Source: Candidatus Neomicrothrix sp. UBA7388 (GTDB taxonomy: Bacteria > Actinomycetota > Acidimicrobiia > Acidimicrobiales > Poriferisodalaceae). From it: 5,462 bases of DNA. Both the position numbers and the translations under genes were made by a program. Each line of letters starts with the position of its first letter. Position 1 is the stretch's first letter. Shown here one piece after another: positions 1 through 5,462 of the stretch. The stretch is taken from NCBI GenBank assembly GCA_002470695.1, contig DKNM01000044.1:7221-12682 (forward strand). The letters run 5' to 3'. Below the pieces are notes generated by a model. It had not been told where the DNA came from. It worked only from the letters and a program-made list of their open reading frames with translations, and searched no databases.

Positions 1-57
<57 letters not shown>

Positions 58-67
58 CGTTCCGAAC

Positions 68-94
68 GACCTGCCTGCAGGGTCCAACAATTTT
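68..94 (+). terminator. Weak hairpin after tRNA-Ile, possible leaky terminator
   Basis: Bases 68-84 can form a six-pair stem with a one-base bulge and the loop CCTG. Six unrelated bases then separate it from a run of four T (91-94). The stem is short and the T run is displaced, so it would be a poor terminator. It may only mark the end of the tRNA precursor, with read-through into the microprotein gene at 108. No convincing promoter is visible between 58 and 107, which favours read-through. Confidence 0.2.
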
Positions 95-107
95 GGCGGG
101 GGTAACT

Positions 108-245
108 TTGCGATTATTACGCCGAGCAGTTCTAGCAATGGGAGTGGGAACTATCGTCGCGGCAATTTTGAGACTTCGAGGATCAGGCGGAGTTCCACCC
201 CGGCAAGGTAAGTGGAGACAGTTAAGCGGCCCGGACTTTCGTTGA
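108..245 (+). CDS. Small single-pass membrane protein, 45 residues, function unknown
   Basis: I do not recognise a named family. A TTG start at 108 is preceded by a GGGGG Shine-Dalgarno (98-102) five bases upstream; an in-frame ATG at 138 would give a shorter 35-residue product and has no such site. The predicted peptide begins with a basic stretch (LRLLRR, residues 1-6). A hydrophobic segment follows (about residues 8-21, AVLAMGVGTIVAAIL-like). It then has arginines and a glycine-rich link (22-29) and a short tail with GKWRQLSGPDF near the end. This layout suggests a small membrane-anchored protein with a cytosolic or surface tail. Its TGA stop (243-245) lies one base before the GTG start of the next gene, so the two are almost certainly cotranscribed and translationally coupled. 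The hydrophobic run is short, and basic residues on both sides leave the topology undecided. Confidence 0.62.
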   Translation: MRLLRRAVLAMGVGTIVAAILRLRGSGGVPPRQGKWRQLSGPDFR

Positions 246-246
246 C

Positions 247-1236
247 GTGACCACTGTTGCCATTATCGGTGCTGGCATCGTAGGGAGGACGGCTGCGCGT
301 CAACTTGCTGCTTCAGGTTGCGTCGAGAAGCTAATTCTGGGGGCTCGTAAACCCCAACGGCTTCATGGGTTTGTTCGCCAGTTGATCGATATCGACGTTG
401 AAGTCGTAGCGCCCGGACCTTTACCAAAAGCAGATCTAACACTCTTGTCATTACCGACGGGAGGACACGCGGATTTAGCGGAGGAAGCACTCGGGCATGG
501 CTCTCATGTCATATCTATCTCAGAGTCTCCCAAAGATGTTGAAGAGTTATTGGCTCTCGAGGCGATGGCAGTTAAAGAAGATCGATCTGTAATTGTTGGT
601 GCGGCGTTCTCACCTGGTTTGAGTTGTCTTTTAGCTCGACATGCAGCATCGAATTTTGACCGTGTTGATGAAGTGCATCTTGCTCGAATGGGAACAGGTG
701 GGCCTGCTTGTCAACGGCAACTTCACCGCGCCCGAACCCAAGATGTGGTCGAATTAAGAGAAAATCGCTGGGTCAAACGACACAGCAGCACGGGCAGAGA
801 ATTGGTTTGGTTTCCAGATCCTCTAGGCGCACGCGATTGCTATAGGGCAGCTTTATCTGACCCGGTTCTACTAGGCGCAATTTTTCCCACAGCTGAGCGA
901 ATTACAGCAAAAGTTGCTGGGACGCGGAGAGACAGGTTGACAAGCTGGCTTCCAATGCTCAGACGACCTCACAGAGACGGAGGACCAGGAGCAGTGAGGG
1001 TTGAAGTTCGAGGAGTTCTCAACGGAGAGCAAACCACTCACGTTATCGGCGCTATTGATTACCCATCAGCAGTTGCAGGAGTTCTAGCTTCCATAGGTTC
1101 AGAATGGCTAATTGCAGACGACTTGCCTCATGGTTCTTGGAGTTTGGGAATGCTGGATGATCCGTTGCCGTGGTTGAGCGAGTTGGAAAACCGTGGTGTT
1201 TCAGCCGCTGTTTACGAAGGAATCTCTTCTGGGTGA
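247..1236 (+). CDS. Saccharopine dehydrogenase-like NAD(P)-binding protein
   Basis: This 329-residue protein has an N-terminal Rossmann fold: a beta strand (VAIIG) runs into GAGIVG (residues 8-13), the dinucleotide-binding glycine motif. A second strand ends in GARKP (32-36), whose basic residues could favour NADP. A later strand is followed by LSLPTGGHADLAEEAL (67-82). VGAAFSPGLSCLLARHA (117-133) matches the 'G-F-x-PG' signature of saccharopine dehydrogenase-like proteins. The middle part carries RMGTGGPACQRQLHRA (147-162) and GRELVWFPDPLGARDCYRAAL (183-203), which look like conserved family blocks. The substrate is not evident; true lysine-pathway saccharopine dehydrogenase is unlikely without pathway neighbours. 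The GTG start at 247 is the only plausible one, because the frame is closed by TAA at 223 and offers no other start codon. No separate ribosome site is seen, in keeping with coupling to the microprotein stop one base upstream. Confidence 0.85.
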   Translation: MTTVAIIGAGIVGRTAARQLAASGCVEKLILGARKPQRLHGFVRQLIDIDVEVVAPGPLPKADLTLLSLPTGGHADLAEEALGHGSHVISISESPKDVEELLALEAMAVKEDRSVIVGAAFSPGLSCLLARHAASNFDRVDEVHLARMGTGGPACQRQLHRARTQDVVELRENRWVKRHSSTGRELVWFPDPLGARDCYRAALSDPVLLGAIFPTAERITAKVAGTRRDRLTSWLPMLRRPHRDGGPGAVRVEVRGVLNGEQTTHVIGAIDYPSAVAGVLASIGSEWLIADDLPHGSWSLGMLDDPLPWLSELENRGVSAAVYEGISSG

Positions 1237-1239
1237 TTA

Positions 1240-1302
1240 ATGGGTATTAACGCTTCAGATTCGAAACCACTAACGGCCTTGGTGGCTGAGGTATTTACAT
1301 GA
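1240..1302 (+). CDS. Possible 20-codon ORF bridging the dehydrogenase-like gene and lgt
   Basis: An ATG at 1240 opens a 20-codon frame (product starts MGINASDSKP, ends AEVFT). Its TGA (1300-1302) overlaps the lgt start codon as ATGA. It begins three bases after the stop of the preceding gene and is in the same frame as that gene, with only TGA and one TTA codon between them. It has at most a weak GGGTG ribosome site (1231-1235). It could be a coupling peptide that carries terminating ribosomes to lgt, the remnant of a longer C-terminus, or chance. Lgt has its own good Shine-Dalgarno, so coupling is not needed. Confidence 0.25.
   Translation: MGINASDSKPLTALVAEVFT
1288..1292 (+). promoter_or_regulatory. 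Ribosome binding site of lgt
   Basis: GAGGT stands six bases before the ATG at 1299. It supports that start over any downstream in-frame ATG such as codon 19. Confidence 0.75.
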
Positions 1303-2114
1303 TCTTCGCTGCAATCCCGAGTCCGTCAGTAAATTCAATTCAGCTCGGTCCAATGGAGTTTCGGATTTACGGGCTTTGTATTGCGTTGGGGGCGTTAACT
1401 GCAGTTTGGATTACGGGCCGTCGTTATGCGGCGGCTGGTGGTGATCCTGCGATGGTTCACGTGATGGCTACTTGGGCAATACCAGCTGGGATTGTTGGGG
1501 CTCGGCTTTATCACGTCTTGACAGATTTTGACCGCTTTCAGGGAAACTGGAGCGACATACCTAAGTTATGGAAAGGAGGATTGGGTATTTGGGGAGCGAT
1601 AGCAGGAGGAGCGATAGCAGCTTGGATTGTGGTTCGACGTAATGAAGGTGACCTCCCTGCGATGTTTGATGCCACGGCCGTAGGAATTCCAGTAGCGCAA
1701 GCCATAGGCAGGTTAGGTAATTGGTTTAATCAGGAACTTTTTGGTAGACCCAGCGACCTTCCTTGGGCCTTGACTATAGATCGAGAGAATCGGCCTGTTG
1801 AATATCAAAACGAACAGACTTTTCATCCCACTTTTCTTTATGAGGTTTTATGGAATCTCGGAGTAGCAGCCTTCGTAGCTTTTCTAACTCCGAGGTTTTT
1901 TCCAAACTTGAGAAAGGGTTACGCTTGGGCAATTTATGTGGCTGGTTATACTTTGGGCCGTTTTTGGATCGAACTACTCAGATCTGATACAGCAACTGAA
2001 GTTGTCGGGGTCCGAATCAATGTTTGGGTGGCGTTACTTGTTTTCGTTTTGGCAATTGTGGTGATATTTCGAGGTTTGAAAAAAGAGGTACCTGAGGATC
2101 ACCAAAAGTCTTGA
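1299..2114 (+). CDS. lgt: Prolipoprotein diacylglyceryl transferase
   Basis: Lgt is an integral membrane enzyme. It moves the diacylglyceryl group of phosphatidylglycerol to the lipobox cysteine of prolipoproteins, the first step of lipoprotein maturation before signal peptidase II. The 271 residues match the usual family length. Visible signatures are IYGLCIALG (23-31, the conserved Tyr-Gly of the first helix), GARLYHV (67-73), GGLGIWGA (93-100), GRLGNWFNQELFGRP (137-151, with the catalytic arginine at 138 and Asn141), TFHPTFLYE (174-182) and GRFWIELLRSD (220-230). Several hydrophobic helices are evident, the last at about 242-258, followed by a charged tail. The position of the E. coli HGGL histidine is Lys92 here; actinobacterial Lgt proteins commonly lack this histidine, so I do not read it as inactivation. 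The ATG start is backed by a GAGGT site. The gene lies 62 bases after the dehydrogenase-like gene, probably in one operon. No tryptophan genes, the usual lgt neighbours in some actinobacteria, are nearby. Confidence 0.97.
   Translation: MIFAAIPSPSVNSIQLGPMEFRIYGLCIALGALTAVWITGRRYAAAGGDPAMVHVMATWAIPAGIVGARLYHVLTDFDRFQGNWSDIPKLWKGGLGIWGAIAGGAIAAWIVVRRNEGDLPAMFDATAVGIPVAQAIGRLGNWFNQELFGRPSDLPWALTIDRENRPVEYQNEQTFHPTFLYEVLWNLGVAAFVAFLTPRFFPNLRKGYAWAIYVAGYTLGRFWIELLRSDTATEVVGVRINVWVALLVFVLAIVVIFRGLKKEVPEDHQKS
1593..1620 (+). repeat. 15-base-period direct repeat inside lgt
   Basis: GGAGCGATAGCAG occurs twice exactly (1593-1605 and 1608-1620), a period of 15 bases or five codons. It encodes GAIAG followed by GAIAA (residues 99-108) in the helix after the GGLGIWG motif. 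Lgt is not longer than usual here, so this looks like local codon-level similarity or gene conversion rather than an added segment. Confidence 0.6.
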
Positions 2115-2134
2115 CAAAGTGTTCCACACTGAAG

Positions 2135-2184
2135 AGGGAGGACCTTTACGGGCCGATTAGCTAACGGAAAGCAGTATTCCTCTC
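2135..2184 (+). promoter_or_regulatory. Orphan strong Shine-Dalgarno able to pair with bases before the next ATG
   Basis: AGGGAGGA (2135-2142) contains a perfect GGAGG, but no ATG, GTG or TTG lies at a usable distance from it. The next gene starts 42 bases further on at 2185. The seven bases GGGAGGA (2136-2142) can pair with TCCTCTC (2178-2184), directly before that ATG, with one G-U pair. The 35-base loop between contains a small imperfect hairpin (CCG...CGG, 2153-2167). Such a fold would occupy the translation start region. Whether it forms or matters is inference. Confidence 0.3.
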
Positions 2185-3201
2185 ATGCGAATAGTAATTA
2201 CAGGGCACGGGATAGACGCGAGTGACTCACCGCTTCGTTCCCAAATCGCTGAGCCTCTCCGATTCTTAGGTCACGAGGTCGTTGCTGTAGCGCCAACTAA
2301 AGCCGCGATGAGCTGGGGAATAGATCGTTACTCGCCTGAAATGTTGATTGTTGTCCCCACTTATGGCAGTCCAAATCGAGAAGAAGTAAGGGCATTAACA
2401 GTTGACGCCGGATGCGTTGCAGTGTGTTTTCACACTGGGTTTTCGTCGTCTGGACCCGCGACTAATTTAGATGAGATTGCCGCGGATCTTAGAGAATACG
2501 ATTTGGTCTCAGTTCCCGATCGGCAAACGTTTGAGGAATATCAGGCTCTGGGCACCTTCAGACTTTCCTTGCTTGAACCGGCAATCCACCCGCCAGCGTT
2601 AATGGAGTTCGTCCCCTCCGAGCGTCGTGGTGTAGTTGTTGTGGCCGATGCCGATCCCAACAATATTGATGCTGTATTGACGCTTGAACCAGTTGATGAT
2701 CTGATGATATTTGGAGACGGTTGGGCAGATATACCCGTCAACGCAGCATGCATAGATGACTTGCCGCTACTTGAGCGTGCGTCACTTTTTGCAGGTTCGA
2801 AACTTGTTCTTGAGCTGCCGGTGCCGCTTTCCCAACAGTCTTTGATTCGTCGGTCCCATTACGAACTCCCAGTCACATCGTGTGTTTTCGAAGCGTCGGC
2901 GGTAGCAACTCCCTCGCTGGTTCAATCAAGGCCAAGTGTGGCGCAGACGTTCAATCCTGGGGAAGAGATTTTCACGTTTGACAAATTGGAAGAGTTGGTT
3001 GACTTAGTGCCGTTGCTGGTCTCCGACGATAAAGAAATTAGTGCAGTTGGAAACGCGGCATGGTCGAAGATAACGGCTGAGCATACATGGGCACAGAGGT
3101 GGCGGTCTTTTTTGGATCCGTGGCTTCAAGAAGAAAGACTTGATTCTCGTTCAGATTTTCCCCGTACCAACCACAGTGAGCAATTGATTCGCGCTAGTTG
3201 A
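2185..3201 (+). CDS. CgeB-like glycosyltransferase-fold protein
   Basis: This 338-residue protein resembles the CgeB (spore maturation protein) branch of GT-B glycosyltransferases. The N-terminal Rossmann half opens with MRIVITGHG and a GHEVVAVAP strand (29-37). It continues with a YDLVSVPDRQTFEEYQALG segment (105-123), the usual 'seen as, recorded as' region before the domain linker. The C-terminal half has IFGDGW (175-180), then CVFEASAVATPSLV (233-246), FNPGEEIFTF (256-265), a leucine-rich helix (EELVDLVPLLVSD) and ITAEHTWAQRW (296-306). These follow the family order of FEA-x-A-x-G-TP, PGEEI and AEHTYxHR. The glycine usually found before TP is Thr/Ala here (AVATP). A hydrophilic tail follows about residue 315. 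Donor and acceptor are unknown; a cell-envelope glycan is possible. The ATG at 2185 is the first start after the in-frame TAG at 2158, though no Shine-Dalgarno lies close to it. No signal peptide is seen, so it is probably cytosolic. Confidence 0.72.
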   Translation: MRIVITGHGIDASDSPLRSQIAEPLRFLGHEVVAVAPTKAAMSWGIDRYSPEMLIVVPTYGSPNREEVRALTVDAGCVAVCFHTGFSSSGPATNLDEIAADLREYDLVSVPDRQTFEEYQALGTFRLSLLEPAIHPPALMEFVPSERRGVVVVADADPNNIDAVLTLEPVDDLMIFGDGWADIPVNAACIDDLPLLERASLFAGSKLVLELPVPLSQQSLIRRSHYELPVTSCVFEASAVATPSLVQSRPSVAQTFNPGEEIFTFDKLEELVDLVPLLVSDDKEISAVGNAAWSKITAEHTWAQRWRSFLDPWLQEERLDSRSDFPRTNHSEQLIRAS

Positions 3202-3205
3202 TTTA

Positions 3206-4156
3206 TTAGGTAGTTAGGGCAAAGAATCGTTCAGGCGAGACGTTTCCGCCCGAGATAATGACACCTACACGTTTACCTTTTGAGTGTGTTTTGTCGTTTA
3301 AGACTGCTGCCAATGATGATGCACCACTCGGCTCAACAACTTGATTTTGATATTTAAACAAAAAGACCATTGCTTCGATGATTTGTTCATCGGTGACAGT
3401 CACAATCTCATCAACATATTTTTGAATTATGGGAAAAGTGTGTACTCCGGCCGATGTTGTTTGTTGTCCATCGGCGATTGTCTCTGGTACGGCGATTTCG
3501 ATGATGGCGCCAGCGGCCAATGACCGCTGGACATCGTTTCCTTTCTCAGGTTCGACGCCGATGATTTGGCATTTAGGATTCTGTTGCTGAATGGCGAGAG
3601 CTGTCCCAGCAATGAGCCCTCCACCCCCTACAGCTACGATCACTTGGTCCAAATGGTCCGTTTGTTCGATTAGTTCTTGCCCGCACGTCGATTGACCTGC
3701 GATGACATAAGGGTCATCAAAAGGGGGGATGAGAGTTAGTTTGTGTTCCTTACGGAGCTCTTCAGCTATTGATTCTCTTTTTTGCGTGTACCGGTCATAT
3801 TCAACTACCCCCGCTCCGTATGCCTCTGTGGCCTTTCGTTTTGATTGGGGAGCATCAGAGGGCATCACAATTGTTGCGGGAATTCTAAATATCTGGGCTG
3901 CCCTAGCTAGGGCTTGAGCGTGGTTACCTGACGAGTAGGAAACGACGCCTTTGCTTCTAACTTCTTGATTGAGCGCCGCGACAGCATTAAAAGCGCCTCG
4001 AAATTTGAACGCTCCAGTTCTCTGTAGATGTTCAGCTTTTAAGTAGATCTGGGCACCGACCATTTCATCAAGCAAGCGTGACCGAAGGATCGGTGTCTTA
4101 TTAGCAACGCCGTTTAGCCGTGTCGCCGCTGCTGAGATATCTATTTCAGAATCCAT
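3206..4156 (-). CDS. Serine racemase / threonine dehydratase-type PLP enzyme
   Basis: This 316-residue fold-type II PLP enzyme acts on serine or threonine, by racemisation and/or alpha,beta-elimination to pyruvate or 2-oxobutyrate plus ammonia. Lys51 in TGAFKFRGA is the Schiff-base lysine. SSGNHAQ (75-81) binds the cofactor phosphate or substrate carboxylate, and its Ser76 aligns with the catalytic re-face serine of eukaryotic serine racemase. GGGGL (177-181) is the phosphate cradle, and SGGNVSPERF (302-311) closes the active site. Glu202, Gly206 and Asp208 have exactly the spacing of the Mg/Ca site of serine racemase. There is no C-terminal ACT domain, so it is not the roughly 500-residue isoleucine-regulated biosynthetic enzyme. 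Alternatives are catabolic threonine dehydratase or threo-3-hydroxyaspartate ammonia-lyase; sequence alone does not separate them. It starts 21 bases after the LLM oxidoreductase stop with no clear Shine-Dalgarno, suggesting one operon. Its TAA is 4 bases from the stop of the opposing gene. Confidence 0.9.
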   Translation of the reverse strand: MDSEIDISAAATRLNGVANKTPILRSRLLDEMVGAQIYLKAEHLQRTGAFKFRGAFNAVAALNQEVRSKGVVSYSSGNHAQALARAAQIFRIPATIVMPSDAPQSKRKATEAYGAGVVEYDRYTQKRESIAEELRKEHKLTLIPPFDDPYVIAGQSTCGQELIEQTDHLDQVIVAVGGGGLIAGTALAIQQQNPKCQIIGVEPEKGNDVQRSLAAGAIIEIAVPETIADGQQTTSAGVHTFPIIQKYVDEIVTVTDEQIIEAMVFLFKYQNQVVEPSGASSLAAVLNDKTHSKGKRVGVIISGGNVSPERFFALTT

Positions 4157-4177
4157 GGTCCATTAAGGGTGAAGTTG

Positions 4178-5080
4178 TCAGGAAAAACAATCAAATAGTT
4201 CCTGGATCGCATGCATTTGCCCGCCACCAGTGCTTGATGGCACTAAAATTGGCGTCTTACAGCCTTGCTCAAACCATTCCTCGACACCATCTCTTACTTC
4301 GTTGGCTGATCCATAAAGAGTGGCGTTTGATAGCCAATCTTCAGTCATACAGGTAAGAACTCGATCTTTGTCCCCAGCTTCGATTGCGGCTTCGATGCCT
4401 TCCATCTCTTCCATATAACCAGCTTGTTTCCAATAGTTACGGTAGTTGGGGAGAGCAACGTATCCTTGGAGAGTTTTTCTATTCCTAGCTGCGCCTGCTG
4501 CTTTGTCGGGGTCAATCACTGTAGGGATCATGTTCCCTATAAAGAAGTTACTTTCTTGAACCTCATTTGAAATATCCGCAACTGAGTTATTGAAGTCGTT
4601 GCGACTGGCATTAGCCCACACTGCCCCTGAACTGATTTCAACTGATAGTTCGACCATCTTGCGACGTAAAGTCGCAAGCACAATTGGGGGGAGTTCTCCG
4701 TGATGGGCTGCAGCTTTCTCCATAGCAGCAACGTAGTTCCTGATATCGGTAAGGGGTTTGCCGGGAGTTATGCCTAAACGCTGATGCACGGGCCCGTGGG
4801 TCACTCCAATACCAAGCCTGAATCTTCCGTTGCTTATTTCATGAATAAATGACGCGGTCGCAGCCAAATCCTCTGGATTCCGGAAGTAAATCGGTTGAAC
4901 TGACGTCCCGAAAGTAATTTCGTTGGTGACGGAAGCGATTGCCTGACAAAGCGCCACACAATCACCCATTGAAGGGCAGTAAATTCCGCTAAACCCACGA
5001 CGTTCAATTTCCGAGGCGATCTCGAGTGTTTGCTGACGACGGCCACTTACCGCCGCCAAAGAAACTGCAGGCATTTTCAT
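4178..5080 (-). CDS. LLM-class (luciferase-like) flavin/F420-dependent oxidoreductase
   Basis: This 300-residue bacterial-luciferase-family TIM barrel probably uses reduced F420 or FMN. The N-terminal strand and helix (AVSLAAVSGRRQQTLEIASEIE-like, 5-26) lead to GFSGIYCPS (29-37). The core signature spans about 54-103: EITFGTSVQPIYFRNPEDLA, SFIHEISNGRFRLGIG and VTHGPVHQRLG, the usual pattern of actinobacterial F420-type members. LPPIVLATLRRKMVELSVEI (130-149) followed by SGAVWANAS is the later barrel strand. LYGSANEVRDGVEEWFEQGC closes the C-terminus. The substrate is unknown. The first of two nearby ATG codons is chosen because AGGGGA (complement of 5087-5092) sits six bases upstream of it. 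It is the first gene of a leftward pair with the PLP enzyme and is divergent from tRNA-Ala. F420 use is inferred from the family pattern; F420 biosynthesis genes are not in the window. Confidence 0.88.
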   Translation of the reverse strand: MKMPAVSLAAVSGRRQQTLEIASEIERRGFSGIYCPSMGDCVALCQAIASVTNEITFGTSVQPIYFRNPEDLAATASFIHEISNGRFRLGIGVTHGPVHQRLGITPGKPLTDIRNYVAAMEKAAAHHGELPPIVLATLRRKMVELSVEISSGAVWANASRNDFNNSVADISNEVQESNFFIGNMIPTVIDPDKAAGAARNRKTLQGYVALPNYRNYWKQAGYMEEMEGIEAAIEAGDKDRVLTCMTEDWLSNATLYGSANEVRDGVEEWFEQGCKTPILVPSSTGGGQMHAIQELFDCFS

Positions 5081-5086
5081 TTTGTG

Positions 5087-5092
5087 TCCCCT
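5087..5092 (-). promoter_or_regulatory. Ribosome binding site of the LLM oxidoreductase gene
   Basis: On the reverse strand this reads AGGGGA, six bases before the ATG at 5080. It decides in favour of this ATG over the one two codons later. Confidence 0.7.
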
Positions 5093-5112
5093 AATTGGAT
5101 TAGCTGATTTCT

Positions 5113-5142
5113 AGCGTATGGCGAGGCAGGAGTGTCTGTAAA
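5113..5142 (-). promoter_or_regulatory. Candidate promoter of the LLM-PLP enzyme operon
   Basis: Read on the reverse strand, TTTACA (5142-5137) is followed after 18 bases by TACGCT (5118-5113). This fits a -35 close to TTGACA and the loose TAnnnT -10 of actinobacterial sigma-70-type promoters. It predicts a transcript start near 5106 and a leader of about 25 bases that includes the ribosome site. The match is imperfect and was found by eye. Confidence 0.35.
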
Positions 5143-5183
5143 TCGATCTATATGTTCAAGTCGCTGTCGAGGCTTCGTCTCGG

Positions 5184-5189
5184 TACCCT
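5184..5189 (+). promoter_or_regulatory. Candidate -10 element of tRNA-Ala
   Basis: TACCCT fits the TAnnnT form of a -10 box, 12 bases before the tRNA, where a -10 would be expected. No recognisable -35 lies 16-18 bases upstream, so support is weak. Confidence 0.25.
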
Positions 5190-5201
5190 CTGATGGTTGA
5201 A

Positions 5202-5275
5202 GGGGCTGTAGCTCAGTTGGCTAGAGCACCTGCTTTGCAAGCAGGGGGTCGTCGGTTCGATTCCGATCAGCTCCA
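5202..5275 (+). tRNA. tRNA-Ala (anticodon TGC)
   Basis: A complete 74-base cloverleaf. The acceptor GGGGCTG pairs with CAGCTCC (5268-5274) with one G-T pair. The D arm is GCTC...GAGC (5211-5227). The anticodon stem CCTGC/GCAGG encloses the loop TTTGCAA, with anticodon TGC at 5236-5238. The T arm GTCGG/CCGAT encloses TTCGATT. Discriminator A5275 is followed by CA, so the full CCA is not encoded. It is divergent from the LLM gene, whose start codon lies 121 bases away, and it is followed by a strong terminator. Confidence 0.98.
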
Positions 5276-5306
5276 CAAACACAACCCCCGAGAAATGGGC
5301 GCAATT

Positions 5307-5340
5307 CGGCGAACTGCTTATTTGAGCGGTTCGCTGTTTT
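5307..5340 (+). terminator. Intrinsic terminator of tRNA-Ala
   Basis: CGGCGAACTGCT (5307-5318) pairs along all 12 bases with AGCGGTTCGCTG (5325-5336), with two G-U pairs, around the six-base loop TATTTG. Four T follow at once (5337-5340). It lies 31 bases after the tRNA 3' end on the same strand. The T run is short but the stem is long and G+C-rich. Confidence 0.75.
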
Positions 5341-5346
5341 GCTGCA

Positions 5347-5366
5347 AGTAGCCATTTGAGTAGCCA
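5347..5366 (+). repeat. Short direct repeat AGTAGCCA, 12-base period
   Basis: AGTAGCCA occurs at 5347-5354 and again at 5359-5366. The spacing is about one helical turn, as in direct-repeat operator sites, but two eight-base copies can arise by chance. The surrounding stretch (5341-5462) holds no gene that I can support. Confidence 0.25.
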
Positions 5367-5462
5367 AAGTCTTCGTTTCTTATCGTTTGGTGTTCACATT
5401 CTAAATCAAGGCGAGTACACGTATTGACGAGTGCAGGTGTCGGCCGAGACGCAGAGTTACTA

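Noticed and set aside
1386..1600. Loss of the E. coli HGGL histidine in Lgt (Lys92 here) as a sign of inactivation
   Set aside because: Actinobacterial Lgt proteins normally lack this histidine, and the catalytic arginine, the Asn and the other motifs are intact.
2111..2116. Perfect TTGACA -35 hexamer at the end of lgt
   Set aside because: No -10-like hexamer lies 16-18 bases downstream (the sequence there is G-rich, the orphan ribosome site), and the match overlaps the lgt stop codon, so chance is likely.
2541..2753. Reverse-strand 70-codon frame inside the CgeB-like gene
   Set aside because: Low-complexity Ser/Thr-rich translation without a ribosome site, lying inside a gene with clear family motifs on the other strand.
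4120..4356. Forward-strand open frame across the junction of the two reverse genes
   Set aside because: It is an opposite-strand shadow of the PLP enzyme start and the LLM gene end, both of which are well supported.
5431..5462. Start of a protein gene at GTG 5431 or 5437 running off the right edge
   Set aside because: Only 8-10 codons are visible, without a clear ribosome site or recognisable peptide. It cannot be told from chance.

Overview
The window looks like chromosomal housekeeping DNA from an actinobacterium of moderate G+C. The Lgt carries the actinobacterial GGLGIWGA and GRLGNWFNQELFGRP signatures. The luciferase-like oxidoreductase is of the type that usually binds coenzyme F420. 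GTG and TTG starts are used, and the tRNAs lack an encoded CCA. A low-G+C, possibly marine, member of the Acidimicrobiia is my best guess; this is inference, since no rRNA or taxonomic marker tree is available here.

Layout, left to right. The window opens inside a tRNA-Ile(GAT) gene. It is followed by a forward block: a 45-residue single-pass membrane microprotein (TTG start, good Shine-Dalgarno), one base later a saccharopine-dehydrogenase-like NAD(P)-binding protein (GTG start), then lgt (prolipoprotein diacylglyceryl transferase), then a CgeB-like glycosyltransferase-fold protein. A reverse block converges on it with only 4 bases between stop codons. It reads leftward from about 5.1 kb: an LLM-class flavin/F420-dependent oxidoreductase followed 21 bases later by a serine racemase/threonine dehydratase-type PLP enzyme. 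Divergent from this block is tRNA-Ala(TGC), followed by a strong hairpin terminator. The last 120 bases hold no gene that I can support.

The protein genes are metabolic or envelope functions: lipoprotein lipidation (Lgt), possible sugar transfer (CgeB-like), amino-acid racemisation or deamination, and a redox enzyme. Nothing resembles a defence system, prophage, CRISPR array or insertion sequence. The least explained parts are the microprotein translationally linked to the dehydrogenase-like gene, a 20-codon ORF bridging that gene and lgt, and an unused strong Shine-Dalgarno sequence before the CgeB-like gene. The two tRNAs, which often stand side by side in bacteria, are here separated by about 5 kb.
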